Of a stretch of DNA of 64,000 nt, positions 1-8,847 are shown piece after piece (position 1 is the stretch's first letter; every line of letters starts with the position of its first letter). The stretch is taken from NCBI RefSeq assembly GCF_902859585.1, contig NZ_CADIJM010000003.1:372001-436000 (forward strand). The letters run 5' to 3'. The notes beneath the pieces were generated by a model, which was not told the origin of the DNA, did no database searches, and saw nothing but the letters and a program-made list of their open reading frames with translations. This stretch comes from Achromobacter animicus (GTDB taxonomy: Bacteria > Pseudomonadota > Gammaproteobacteria > Burkholderiales > Burkholderiaceae_B). Both the position numbers and the translations under genes were made by a program.

Positions 1-916
1 TTGCGCCGTCGCCGCCGCCGATCTGGTCCAGCATCGTGACGTTCATGATGCTGGGAGGACCGTCGCTGTGATCCTGCACGGCATCGAGCGGAATATGCGC
101 GACGTCGGCATTGCCGATGGCGCGAAGGCTTTCGGCCATTTGCGCGTAAACCTTCGTCAGCTCCCTTTCCTCGCCCCACAACAGAGAGAAGAACTCCGCG
201 CGGTCGGCGGGAGACAACCGAGGCGCCAGAGCGACGGCCTGCGGCCAATAGCCGCTTTTAAGGTCGCCTTCCAGCGCTTGGACGTGGTTGCCGAACGAAT
301 CGGACACATAGTCCCACAGGGACACGACGTCGTCAGCGCTTACGCCGGGCTGAGGCTCATGCAATACCCGATCGGCGAACCGCTCAAGGATGGACTTGAT
401 GCCATTGCCATTGATCTTGTATTCGACCTTTCCTTGGTCGAAGTCCTTGAACCATGCGTTGGCCAGAATTTTGGCGAGATCGATTTCCCGGAAGAGGCGC
501 ACTTCGATGGGATAGGCCGCATCCTGGATGGCAGGTTTGGTCCGCGTGAACCTGGTCACCAGTCCTGTCGCCTCGCTACCGCCGCCGGAAGGATTCACCG
601 ACGTCAAGAAGTCGACGCGTTGACCGCCGTACTCCGTTTCCAGGCGGCCGTCTTCGCTCGCCGCCAGGGTGGAAATCAGATACGACTTTCCCGCCTGGGA
701 TAAGCCGAAGAACCCGATGGCCATGGGGTGGCCCGCCGCACGCTCGAGGCTGCGCGCCTTGTTGCTGGTCCGGCGCAAGCCGTGGATCAAGGCATCGGCC
801 TTGTCGTCGAGCCGCTTGGAGTTGCCGCGCACGGCGTCTATCCATGCAATTGCACGGCCCGCGCCGCGATGAATCGCACGCCATTGGTTCGCAATTTTTT
901 CCTGAGATTCGCTCAT
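1..916 (-). CDS. srfC: SrfC-like P-loop protein, N-terminal part (cut by window start)
   Basis: An open frame starts at ATG 916 and runs off the window, giving about 305 residues. Around residues 66-79 there is a Walker A-like motif, GFFGLSQAGKSYL, preceded by a basic/helical N-terminus. Gene order after srfA and srfB and this P-loop start fit the SrfC family (putative virulence effector named from Salmonella). The family is usually described as a large GTPase/dynamin-like protein with no firmly established biochemical role. It begins 18 nt after the srfB stop, so it is probably co-transcribed with srfB. The C-terminal majority lies outside the window. The call rests on context and the P-loop; the exact function is not inferred. 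Confidence 0.8.
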   Translation of the reverse strand, partial: MSESQEKIANQWRAIHRGAGRAIAWIDAVRGNSKRLDDKADALIHGLRRTSNKARSLERAAGHPMAIGFFGLSQAGKSYLISTLAASEDGRLETEYGGQRVDFLTSVNPSGGGSEATGLVTRFTRTKPAIQDAAYPIEVRLFREIDLAKILANAWFKDFDQGKVEYKINGNGIKSILERFADRVLHEPQPGVSADDVVSLWDYVSDSFGNHVQALEGDLKSGYWPQAVALAPRLSPADRAEFFSLLWGEERELTKVYAQMAESLRAIGNADVAHIPLDAVQDHSDGPPSIMNVTMLDQIGGGDGA

Positions 917-934
917 GTCGCAATCAATCCTGAA

Positions 935-3900
935 TCAACCTTTCACGCTACCGCTATCCAGCCAGTAGAAATTCGCCTTCCCGATCCGGAGCTGCGTGTT
1001 CAGTTGCAGCCTCACCTCCGGCTTGCCTCGCGCGTCGTCCGTCAGGGGTGCGGTCTTGGCGACCAGCAGCCGATCGCTGATCAAGCCCGCCTTGCGCTCC
1101 TGCTCGGTGGGCTTGGCGACCTTGAAATACACGCGGCCCGAGGCATGGGTCCTGTTCGGATTGGCTTCCTGCATGCGCTTGTATTCCTGCTCCCACTCCC
1201 GGTCGAAGCCCAGGACATACATGGGCGTCGCCGGCCAACGTTCCGCCTTGAGCTGCCGGTAGCCCAGCCGCGCAGTGTTTTCCATCTTGAACGGAATGAC
1301 GTCGCCGTCCGGCCCCAGGGGCAACTCGATGCTCTGGTCCATGGACGTCTTGCCGTCATCGGACTGCCGCGTATGGATGTCGGCAAACAGCACGTTGCCG
1401 TGCTTGAGCATGTTGTCGTTGCCGATCTCGCCGAAATGGCGGATCAGGGGTTTCGGTCGTAGCGTGCCGGTATTGATCTTGAAGGTCGGAATGCGATTGT
1501 TCTCGCACAGCCAGATCACCATGGCGCCTACCGATGCCGTGGTCTTGGGATCGTCGATGCGTCCGGCCTTGCGGAACGGGAACCAGTCGCCAGTGCGGTA
1601 GTTGTGCATGGAAACCAGCCGCCCCGGCGGCAACGGCACGGCCTTGCGGATCACGGCCTGCACGCCCGGCAGGACAGACGGCCTGCCGGTCAGCAACAAC
1701 ACGTCGCACTCGAAGTAATTGACGATCTCGCAAAGGTTCCGCAAGGTATTGCAGATATCGAGGTTGTCGGTCAGGAAGTCAAAGTGCATCTTGAGCGGGT
1801 CGCACGTCAGGACCACCGCGTCCAGGTCAAACTCGACCGGCTGCCCGGCGGCTTCATTGAGCGCCTTGCCCACGAATCCTCGCACCGCACTGCTAAGCGG
1901 CTGCTTATCGTGCAGCCAATCGCCAATGGTCTGTTCCTTGCGCTCGGCCGGCTTCTCCGGGTCATAGCCTTCGTACTCCTTGAGCAGTACGAGCGCCAAG
2001 GGATAGAGGCACTGCAACGTGAGCTGCTGGCGCAGAAGGCGCTGGCGCTCGTCGTCGCCCGTGCTTCCGCACAGGATGTCCATGAGGCTCGCCGTTTCCC
2101 GGGCGCCCGCCTCCTTGAGCGCGGTTTCCAGCTGGGGAAGCACGTACTTGCGGATGACCTCCAGGACGATGTCGTCTCCCGCCACCTTGAAACCATCGCG
2201 AAAGCGCTGCGTGGGAGTGATCGGCACAAAACTGTTGGCCGATTGCCGCGCGCCGCGATCCAGCTTGTAGTCGGTGATGACAAGGTCGGTCGTGCCGCCC
2301 CCGATGTCCAGGGAGGCCACGGTGATGCATTCACGATCCGGCTTCTCGCGCCGCGCGATCGCATCGAAGAACTCCTCGGCATAGCCGTTGAAGTTGGTGA
2401 CGACCTCCGTGTACAGGTAAACCAATTGACCGCAGGTCGCTTCGTCCCATTTGATGACGATCTTGGGCAAGGGAATGACGAACAGGTCGTGCTTCTCATC
2501 CTCGCTGTCCTCGACGGGGTCGCCATCGCCGGTGTGCCAGCCCATGCTCTTCCACAGCAAGCTGAGTGCGCGTTGCGCGTGCTGCTTGAAGATGCCACGC
2601 TCCACCTGCGGCATGCTGGGGGGGACGGTCAGGATGATGGCACGCAGGAAGCGAGGCAGGGTCCGATCTTTCTTGCGCGAACGATACAACCAGCTATTGA
2701 TCTGCGACACCGCCTGCGCGAACACTTCGTTCAACATGAAGCCCATCAACGCACTGCGCGTGTAGTGGGCCTCAAACGCGGGAAAGCCTGAAGTTTCCTC
2801 GCCTTCGTAAAGCGGGCACGGTCCATACAAAGGAATGCCCTTCTCGTCGATCAGGTTCTTCAAAGGCCCGAGCGTCGCCCATTCAGGCGCTTCGCCCTTG
2901 ATCGTTGAAGCATTGGGCCGCCAGCCAGTCTCGTAGGCATCCTCGGCATCCCAGAGGTAACGCTTGGGGCTGGACAGTCCGGTGGACCCTTCCGTGCCTT
3001 CCTTGCGCGCGGCCAGGTTCGTCGCTTCGGTGCCGACCCGCGCCATCGAGACCCAGACAAACGCGTCGTCGCGTCCGCCTTGCAGAGAAAGGTCATCCTT
3101 GCCGAAGCTGACCGGTGCGAACTCAACGCGCGACTCGAACGGATGATGGTAGACATGCTCCGGCCGTGTCATGTCGCGCAAGGTCAGGAAGCTGTAGTCG
3201 TTCAAGCCGTTGTCGTTCTGCTTGTGTTCCTCGATCAGGATGCCGCAGGTGCGCGAATTGCCCACGTCCAGCACCAGGTCGACCGGCACGCTTCCCCCTC
3301 GAATCACCTTGCGGCCATTGCTACCGGGCGCAACCATGTTCAGCACCTTGATGCGCGGCAACTTGATCTTGACCTTGTCCTTCAGCTCCTTGTTGGAGCG
3401 TGTGGTGGGCGCGCCCTCGCGCATCAGGCTGAGCAGGTTCAAGTAGTGGGCAATGTGCTCTTTCTTTGCGAGCGCCTTTTCAATTTCCCGGTTTTCGAGG
3501 TCGTCCCGGCGCTCGCGGAAGATACTTTCAAGCCACTTGACGACCCATTCCTGTTCGTCAAGGAACCACTGCATTTCGTGGAGGTTGAAGGCAAGACGAA
3601 ACAAGGCGCCCGTCTCCATGTCTTCGTCGTAGGGCTCGATGTAATCGCGGGCGTCGTCGCGCGCACGCGTGCGAGTGTCGAACGCCAGGGTTAGACGGTG
3701 CGTATTGCCATTGGCGTCAGCTTCAGCGAGCTTGACGAAGCGCAGGCGCGCCCAGTTCTTCGGACCCCGATCGAATTGGCTGTCTGATTTGTAGCGAAAG
3801 AAAGGAGCAGGCAACCAGTAGCCGTCAAACAACTCCAGGCTTTCCTGTAGCGGCAGGGAAAAGGCGGCCCTCGTCTCGAAGAAGTTGCCCGGCCTGTCTT

Positions 3901-4096
3901 CGTAGCCTGGCTTGCCGTCGTCAGGCACATACAGCCTGATCGGCATCCTGCCAGATGGATGCATGCAGAACTCACCCTCCGGCTCTCGTTTGAGATCAGG
4001 CAGGGCGCACGCCAGGTCGAGGAACTGGACGCCCGTATTTCCGAAAAGCTCAACGTTATCTTTGTCGGCGTCGTAGGTATCAACTGGGGGCAACAT
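935..4096 (-). CDS. srfB: SrfB family protein with actin/Hsp70-type ATPase motifs
   Basis: About 1053 residues, close to the large size known for SrfB. Numbered from a TTG five codons upstream, a phosphate-1 motif (VLDVGNSRTCGILIE) lies near residues 280-294, a phosphate-2 motif (LDIGGGTTDLVITDY) near 601-615, and an adenosine-type motif (LLLTGRPSVLPGV) near 805-817. These are hallmarks of the actin/Hsp70/sugar-kinase ATPase fold. I place the start at ATG 4096, which has a weak GAGAG-type ribosome site; the upstream TTG at 4111 is an alternative. The gene sits between srfA and srfC with short gaps, so the three are probably one transcript. No secretion signal is visible. In Salmonella the srf genes are described as regulated with virulence genes; the molecular role here is unknown. 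Confidence 0.9.
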   Translation of the reverse strand: MLPPVDTYDADKDNVELFGNTGVQFLDLACALPDLKREPEGEFCMHPSGRMPIRLYVPDDGKPGYEDRPGNFFETRAAFSLPLQESLELFDGYWLPAPFFRYKSDSQFDRGPKNWARLRFVKLAEADANGNTHRLTLAFDTRTRARDDARDYIEPYDEDMETGALFRLAFNLHEMQWFLDEQEWVVKWLESIFRERRDDLENREIEKALAKKEHIAHYLNLLSLMREGAPTTRSNKELKDKVKIKLPRIKVLNMVAPGSNGRKVIRGGSVPVDLVLDVGNSRTCGILIEEHKQNDNGLNDYSFLTLRDMTRPEHVYHHPFESRVEFAPVSFGKDDLSLQGGRDDAFVWVSMARVGTEATNLAARKEGTEGSTGLSSPKRYLWDAEDAYETGWRPNASTIKGEAPEWATLGPLKNLIDEKGIPLYGPCPLYEGEETSGFPAFEAHYTRSALMGFMLNEVFAQAVSQINSWLYRSRKKDRTLPRFLRAIILTVPPSMPQVERGIFKQHAQRALSLLWKSMGWHTGDGDPVEDSEDEKHDLFVIPLPKIVIKWDEATCGQLVYLYTEVVTNFNGYAEEFFDAIARREKPDRECITVASLDIGGGTTDLVITDYKLDRGARQSANSFVPITPTQRFRDGFKVAGDDIVLEVIRKYVLPQLETALKEAGARETASLMDILCGSTGDDERQRLLRQQLTLQCLYPLALVLLKEYEGYDPEKPAERKEQTIGDWLHDKQPLSSAVRGFVGKALNEAAGQPVEFDLDAVVLTCDPLKMHFDFLTDNLDICNTLRNLCEIVNYFECDVLLLTGRPSVLPGVQAVIRKAVPLPPGRLVSMHNYRTGDWFPFRKAGRIDDPKTTASVGAMVIWLCENNRIPTFKINTGTLRPKPLIRHFGEIGNDNMLKHGNVLFADIHTRQSDDGKTSMDQSIELPLGPDGDVIPFKMENTARLGYRQLKAERWPATPMYVLGFDREWEQEYKRMQEANPNRTHASGRVYFKVAKPTEQERKAGLISDRLLVAKTAPLTDDARGKPEVRLQLNTQLRIGKANFYWLDSGSVKG

Positions 4097-4114
4097 GGCA
4101 GGTTCTCTCAACGA

Positions 4115-5509
4115 TTAGGGTTGGGCGCGACGCATGGAGATGGGGAATCGAGTGTCCCCATAATGGCCGGCGCACGACGCGATACTTGTCGCGCCGGGCT
4201 GGCACTGGATCTGGGGCATTTCGTAGGTGCCTCCATCGCTACACTGTGCCTCGACGCTGTTGTTGATCATCAACGAGCCCTTGCTCATGGCGGCACTGAC
4301 AGGCGCGGAGCACTGCACGCCGTTGTGACGATTGAGGGTGACGTTCCCTTCCCCGTTCTTGAACTGGTAGAGCAGACGCAGGGGCTGGCCGGTATCGCGG
4401 TCTTGAATTCCCGCGCCGGCGCGCCAGTTACCGTTGAGGAAGTCGGCATTGCCCTCGCCCGCGTCAACCGGAATCTGCAGGGCGTCCTTGTTTTCTGCCG
4501 GCGACGGCGGCACGACATCGCGCTGGCCGGAGGAATTGTCCGAGGCGCCCGGCGCGGAAGAATTGGCGTCATTCGCGGCCAAAGGCGGCGTCGCAGGCGC
4601 GACTTGGTCTGCTCCGGCAAGGGCAGATGCAGATTCAGCGGGAGTATTCAGGCCGGGAACAGGCAGTTTCTCGCCCGACACAGCGCTGCCCGAAGTGGCG
4701 GGCAAGCCACTGCTTGCACCATTGCCATTCGCTGCGGGCGCGGTCCAATGTGTGACACCAGGCGGCTTAGGCAGCTCCGGAAGGGTTTGTGACCCCCCAA
4801 CGTCGCGCGGCGCCGTGTCGACCGGCAAGGATGAGCTCGGCGCGAGACCCGGCATGCACGCACGCAAACCAAACAACAAAGCCAACAATGCAAGAAGCAA
4901 GAGCGGCCATATCCACCACCGCTTCCACCAAGGTGAGGACGCGCCAACCTGAGGCAGCCCCGGCGAGGACAAGGAGGGACGGGTTGCAGTTTCCAGGAGT
5001 GGCGCCTGCGGGACCGATTCCGCGAAAGCGGATGGCCGCAAGGCGTGAAGAGGATCGAGGGATCTATCCGCACCGCTGTGCACGAAGCCCCAGAACGTGA
5101 TGACGGGCTGGCCGTCCACGAGGAACACAAAGCTGTTATCCGGGTGGTGCAGGATCCATTTCAGCAGTTGACCCAGCAAGGCAGCATCGTTGCTGCTCCC
5201 CTTCGCTTGCACGGTTTCCCGCAACTGCGCCACGCCAGCCCGTACCGATTCGAGCCTTGCCAATGCGCTCGACTGCTCTGTTTTGGTCGCCGCGTTCCAG
5301 GCGATCACGGCTCCCGGATTAGGCGCGTACCAATCAATGCGAGTGCCATTTTCGCTAGGCTGCGGCACGGCGAAATTGGCGAGCAGATCGGGACGCTTGC
5401 CTTTCAACACAGTCAGGATTTGGCTGGCGACAAGGTGAATGGCCTGTCCGCGTTCGCCCAACACATCAAACTGGTCAATATTTTCGCTACGTAATTTAAC
5501 GCCTAGCAT
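4115..5509 (-). CDS. srfA: SrfA family protein, single-pass membrane protein
   Basis: 464 residues. The N-terminal ~180 residues look cytoplasmic and start MLGVKLRSENIDQFDVLGE. A single strongly hydrophobic segment follows at about 190-216 (WWIWPLLLLALLALLFGL), then a long Pro/Ala/Ser-rich linker. The C-terminal domain of about 110 residues carries several cysteines (VQCSAP, AQCSDG, IQCQPG, ASCAGH), suggesting disulphides outside the cytoplasm. This architecture and its place as first gene before srfB fit SrfA. The start at ATG 5509 has no clear Shine-Dalgarno. The stop falls a few bases before srfB, so translation may be coupled. I infer it anchors the SrfB/SrfC ATPases to the inner membrane; this is not shown by the sequence. 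Confidence 0.8.
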   Translation of the reverse strand: MLGVKLRSENIDQFDVLGERGQAIHLVASQILTVLKGKRPDLLANFAVPQPSENGTRIDWYAPNPGAVIAWNAATKTEQSSALARLESVRAGVAQLRETVQAKGSSNDAALLGQLLKWILHHPDNSFVFLVDGQPVITFWGFVHSGADRSLDPLHALRPSAFAESVPQAPLLETATRPSLSSPGLPQVGASSPWWKRWWIWPLLLLALLALLFGLRACMPGLAPSSSLPVDTAPRDVGGSQTLPELPKPPGVTHWTAPAANGNGASSGLPATSGSAVSGEKLPVPGLNTPAESASALAGADQVAPATPPLAANDANSSAPGASDNSSGQRDVVPPSPAENKDALQIPVDAGEGNADFLNGNWRAGAGIQDRDTGQPLRLLYQFKNGEGNVTLNRHNGVQCSAPVSAAMSKGSLMINNSVEAQCSDGGTYEMPQIQCQPGATSIASCAGHYGDTRFPISMRRAQP

Positions 5510-5637
5510 ATTTTGTTACTTGTCTGCTTTATATCGCCCACAATCTGGACGAACAGCCCCCAATCTCCGTCACGCGGGCATGGACGACCCCGTGTTTTAA
5601 TTCGGGACAGTTTGAAATTATAAGGATAAGACTAACA

Positions 5638-5895
5638 ATGCGTCACAAAAATTTTCTTCAATGTATTTTTATGTTTCTGACGCTTGCGATGTTAACAAGC
5701 TGTTCGCGGCAATCTGAGTTTGATCGCAACTTCGAAAAGAATTGTGTTGCGGCGAGTAGCGGAAACTCCGGCTATTGCACCTGTGCGCTACAAGTCATCA
5801 AGCGCAACATCAAGGCGGAGGCGCTGCCGGCGCTATCAGGAAGTGATATCCAGAAACTCGCGCCCGAAATTCTTACTTCCTGCCCTGTTGAATAG
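5638..5895 (+). CDS. small lipoprotein, unknown function
   Basis: 85 residues beginning MRHKNFLQCIFMFLTLAML, then a lipobox LTSC with the lipidated Cys near residue 22. The mature part is about 63 residues with four further cysteines (NCV, YCTCAL, TSCPVE), so one or two disulphides are possible. An AAGGATAAG ribosome site precedes ATG 5638. The gene is divergent from srfA across a 128-bp AT-rich gap that must hold both promoters. Base composition is visibly more AT-rich than the window average. I do not recognise the family. A role linked to the srf operon is only suggested by position. Confidence 0.7.
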   Translation: MRHKNFLQCIFMFLTLAMLTSCSRQSEFDRNFEKNCVAASSGNSGYCTCALQVIKRNIKAEALPALSGSDIQKLAPEILTSCPVE

Positions 5896-5934
5896 GCAGC
5901 GAAGAATTTCAAGTCGTTAGAGACAAAAGCGGCG

Positions 5935-5960
5935 GACGCCTGCCCCCAAGGACAGGCGTC
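5935..5960 (-). terminator. weak intrinsic terminator after the YrbL-like gene
   Basis: Inverted repeat GACGCCTG / CAGGCGTC (5935-5942 with 5953-5960). On the minus strand it is followed within a few bases by a short T run. It lies just past the stop of the YrbL-like gene. The T tract is only four long, hence low confidence. Confidence 0.4.
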
Positions 5961-5985
5961 AAATCTGGGCTAACGAGGTAAACGC

Positions 5986-6732
5986 CTAGCGCCGGCGTTC
6001 GCTAGCGGCCAGGAGCTTCTTGGTCATCGTGTCGTAACGGCGCAGAATGCGCCGGCCGTTCAGCGACTTGCTCCACGAATAGACGGGAATGAGCTGCTTG
6101 GAGCCGTACCCGTCCACCAGATAAAGGCCTTCGCGCCCTTCGGCATTGAAACCCACGACGATGTTGCTGGCGCTGACATCGTTGAACACCACATGCGCGT
6201 CGATCAGCGCCATGATGAATTCGTGCACGCGATAGCGCAGTTCCGGCGAGAACCCGTGCCGCGCCACGACTTCCTTCAGCGTGGGCGCCAGGTTGCCATG
6301 CGCATCGACGATGCGCTCGACCACCTGGCCCAAGCCCTTCGAGGTCAACACCAAACCGAAGATGCGCGCCATCAGCACATTGCCTCCCCGCGCGCCTTGC
6401 TGGGCCGTGGTGGCGATGTATTCAACGGCTTCCATGATGAACACGCGATGCGAGGCATCACGCCGGAAACGCTTGTACCAGGGACGTTTGCGGTCGGCCT
6501 GGCTGCGGCGCACGCCATTGACGATCTTGATCAGCAACGAGTTGTCGGCCGGATGCAGATACACGTCCCGCTCGCTGCCCGCCGCGGCGATGTTCAGCGG
6601 CTTCAAATCCAGGATTTCGAACGGACTGGCCGATTCCGACGGGGCGAGCGCCCGCCGCGGAATGACTTGCAGGCCCTTCCAGGGTGTCGTCTTCAGATTG
6701 GCGGTCTTTTGCCGGACCGACACGTTCAGCAC
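5986..6732 (-). CDS. YrbL-like protein (PhoP-regulatory-network family, kinase-like fold)
   Basis: 248 residues. The middle shows GSERDVYLHPADNSLLIKIV (a glycine-containing loop followed by a lysine strand, as in the YrbL/kinase-like family), then RDASHRVFIMEAVEYI, VVFNDVSASNIVVGF (an HxD/N-like catalytic-loop region) and LYLVDGYGSK (DG- in place of DFG). The YrbL family is named from a PhoP-regulated E. coli protein of unclear activity. The start is taken as GTG 6732 because no ATG occurs in frame between the preceding in-frame stop and this codon. The gene is monocistronic between a weak terminator and a long gene-free gap. Family assignment is fairly sure; kinase activity is inference. Confidence 0.75.
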   Translation of the reverse strand: MLNVSVRQKTANLKTTPWKGLQVIPRRALAPSESASPFEILDLKPLNIAAAGSERDVYLHPADNSLLIKIVNGVRRSQADRKRPWYKRFRRDASHRVFIMEAVEYIATTAQQGARGGNVLMARIFGLVLTSKGLGQVVERIVDAHGNLAPTLKEVVARHGFSPELRYRVHEFIMALIDAHVVFNDVSASNIVVGFNAEGREGLYLVDGYGSKQLIPVYSWSKSLNGRRILRRYDTMTKKLLAASERRR

Positions 6733-7112
6733 GGACGCGGCCTCGGCAAATGCCGGGAAGCCCCGGCATGAGGATGCGGTCGGTCATGCCGATGTCGGCT
6801 CGGGGATTCGAAGGTGCAGGAAAGCATTGAAGAATTTTGCGCAATCTCGGGGCACGAGCGACAGATTGCAATGTTGGCTTGATAGTTGGCTTGCGACATG
6901 TTAGTCGCGAGGCGGCGACGGCACAAGCGCAGCGGCGATACGCGACCGGATGGGGTTTCCCCTGAGATCGCGCGGTTCACGGGGGATCCGAGGCCCATCT
7001 GTCCTTTGTTCCGGTATCTGGAAATCTGTTTTCCAGCGGATCCGGGCGAATAGCCACAGTTGGCTTGCGGACCCACCATGGAAGGGACCGTCCACCGAAG
7101 GGACCGACAAAC
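6733..7112. other. gene-free stretch between the YrbL-like gene and the tRNA-Leu terminator
   Basis: No convincing coding frame on either strand. It must hold the promoter of the minus-strand YrbL-like gene. Visible structure is a hairpin CTGGAAA / TTTCCAG at 7018-7036, two GGATCCG motifs flanking that region, and a 10-bp direct repeat (GAAGGGACCG) at 7081 and 7097. I assign no function to these. Confidence 0.5.
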
Positions 7113-7148
7113 AAAAAACCCGCATCCTCCAAAAGAGAAATGCGGGTT
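7113..7148 (-). terminator. intrinsic terminator of tRNA-Leu(GAG)
   Basis: Perfect 9-bp stem AACCCGCAT / ATGCGGGTT (7117-7125 with 7140-7148), followed on the minus strand by a T run. It lies 18 bases beyond the tRNA 3' end. Confidence 0.85.
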
Positions 7149-7165
7149 CATTGCGAGGAATTTCT

Positions 7166-7250
7166 TGGTGCCGACGGCGAGACTCGAACTCGCACAGCTT
7201 TCGCCACTACCCCCTCAAGATAGCGTGTCTACCAATTTCACCACGTCGGC
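7166..7250 (-). tRNA. tRNA-Leu (anticodon GAG)
   Basis: 85 nt including an encoded CCA. The acceptor stem is GCCGACG / CGTCGGC. The anticodon stem CTATC / GGTAG encloses loop TTGAGGG, giving anticodon GAG. A long variable arm (class II) and a standard T arm (GTTCGAGTC) are present. A good intrinsic terminator follows and an extended -10 element lies about 40 bases upstream. Confidence 0.97.
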
Positions 7251-7291
7251 TTGACCAACCCAACAAGGCGAACCCTGCTGGAAAGTCGAGC

Positions 7292-7300
7292 ATTCTATCA
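7292..7300 (-). promoter_or_regulatory. extended -10 promoter element for tRNA-Leu(GAG)
   Basis: On the minus strand TGA-TAGAAT forms an extended -10, with a poor -35 (TTCCCG) 17 bp upstream. The predicted start lies some 35 nt before the tRNA 5' end. This is a consensus match by eye only. Confidence 0.5.
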
Positions 7301-7310
7301 CGTAATTTGG

Positions 7311-7334
7311 AAAGCGGGAAAGCCGTCCCGCTTT
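7311..7334 (-). terminator. hairpin downstream of hglS, possible terminator
   Basis: 8-bp perfect stem AAAGCGGG / CCCGCTTT (7311-7318 with 7327-7334). It lies between the hglS stop and the tRNA promoter. The T-rich part is within the stem and no long T tract follows, so it may be a weak terminator or a processing hairpin. Confidence 0.4.
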
Positions 7335-7377
7335 ATCTGCAAGGCGGCGGGTTGCGGCCCATTCAGCCCGGACATCT

Positions 7378-8766
7378 TCAGGCCGCCACCGCCTCCACGC
7401 CCAGCGCCTGCAGGCACGCCGCGAGCGATCGCGCCTGCGTGGCGTCGTACAGCGCCAGTTCGTCCATCACTGGCGCGCCAAGCGCCGCTTCAAACGCGGC
7501 CTGGCTGGCGTTTTGCGCGTACTCGGCCTGCGCCTTGTCGCCCAGGTTCGACTGAAAGATGCCGGCTGCGCTGACCGGCAGGAAGTCTTCGTACACCAGC
7601 GGTTCAAACTGGACGTAGCCCGCATCGATCAGGGCGGACAGATCCGAGGTTTCCGGCGTGCCCGGCTTGCCGGTCAGGAAATAGCGGAAGTACGCCAGCC
7701 CCTGGTCGTGCAGCGCCGCGTAATCGTCCGGAAACGCCGCAAAGCAATCCTGCAGGTTCTGCATGTAAGCCGCCGCATTGCCCTCGTTGGGCGCGCCGCT
7801 GATGCGGCTGCGGGCCAGGTCCAGCAGTTGGTCGTACAGCGCGCGGCCCTTGCGGGTCAGCGCCACACCGCGCTGCTCGATCTCGCCGAAGCGGGCGGTG
7901 TGGCTGCCCACCGCGCTGGAGCCATCCGCGCCGGCGAAGCGCACCGGTTCCTCCAGCGCCTTGAAGCTGGTCTGGCGCAGCAGGATCGGGCACTTTCGCG
8001 GCGGCGGGCCTTCGATGACGGCCTTGGCCGACACGCCGCGGCGCGGCATCTCGGCCTGCGCTTCGTCGATGTCCAGCGTGCGCGGGGTCAGGTGGTTGAT
8101 GTGCGGCCCCTTGAATGCCACCACGTCGGCGATCAGGCGATGCTGGCCATGCAATTCGCGGTAGTCGGCCAGGCTGACCGTGGACTCGCTGTGCCAGCGG
8201 AAAGTGTGCAGCGCCTCGGCCACGAATTCCCGGGCGTCGGCCTCATTCAGGCCACCTTGCGCCTCACAGCTGGCGGTCAGCGCCAGAACGCGGTCCGTGA
8301 AGATCTGCCGGGCGGCCAGGATGCGGGCGGCCTTTTCGCGCAGGGCCACGTCGTCGATCAGCTCCAGGCGCAGCAGCGAGGTGAAGACGCGGAACGGGCT
8401 GGCCTGCAGGGCCGCTTCATGCGTGGCGCGGAAAGCCGTCGAATGCACCGGCACGCCGGCGGGCGACAGGTCGTAGTAGCCGACGGGCAGCATGCCCATC
8501 ACGGCAAACACGCGGCGCATGTTGGCCAGTTCTTCCGGCGTACCGACGCGGATGGCGCCATGGCGTTCGATGTCCAGGCGCTCGATCTCGCCGGTGCGCG
8601 CCAGATGCGCGGCCAGTTCCGGCTGCTCGTCCATCGTCCGGGCGTTCACCTGCGCCACCAGGTCCAGCAGCGTGTCGTACAGCGGGACTTCCTGCTTGTA
8701 CATGTCGGACATGGCGCGCGAAAACCAGGCGCGGATCTGATCGGGATTGACGTAGTTCTGACTCAT
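7378..8766 (-). CDS. hglS: 2-oxoadipate dioxygenase/decarboxylase (HglS/YdcJ, DUF1338, VOC fold)
   Basis: 462 residues from ATG 8766 (MSQNYVNPDQ). HglS uses Fe(II) and O2 to convert 2-oxoadipate to D-2-hydroxyglutarate and CO2 in D-lysine catabolism. Visible motifs are ERHGAIRVGT (H69, R73), PHINHLTPR (H225) and ARFGEIEQRG (E295). As I recall the Pseudomonas putida enzyme, its metal-binding His/His/Glu and substrate Arg lie at nearly the same positions. A longer reading frame runs upstream, but the MSQN start has family-like length. A LysR gene lies just upstream on the same strand and could regulate it. The other D-lysine pathway genes are not in the window, so the enzyme seems encoded alone here. 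Confidence 0.9.
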   Translation of the reverse strand: MSQNYVNPDQIRAWFSRAMSDMYKQEVPLYDTLLDLVAQVNARTMDEQPELAAHLARTGEIERLDIERHGAIRVGTPEELANMRRVFAVMGMLPVGYYDLSPAGVPVHSTAFRATHEAALQASPFRVFTSLLRLELIDDVALREKAARILAARQIFTDRVLALTASCEAQGGLNEADAREFVAEALHTFRWHSESTVSLADYRELHGQHRLIADVVAFKGPHINHLTPRTLDIDEAQAEMPRRGVSAKAVIEGPPPRKCPILLRQTSFKALEEPVRFAGADGSSAVGSHTARFGEIEQRGVALTRKGRALYDQLLDLARSRISGAPNEGNAAAYMQNLQDCFAAFPDDYAALHDQGLAYFRYFLTGKPGTPETSDLSALIDAGYVQFEPLVYEDFLPVSAAGIFQSNLGDKAQAEYAQNASQAAFEAALGAPVMDELALYDATQARSLAACLQALGVEAVAA

Positions 8767-8847
8767 GACGGGCTCGGCACATCGGTGGAAAAGGATGGCC
8801 CGCATGTAATCACGCCGCCCCGCGCCGATCAAATGAAAAAATTCGGC

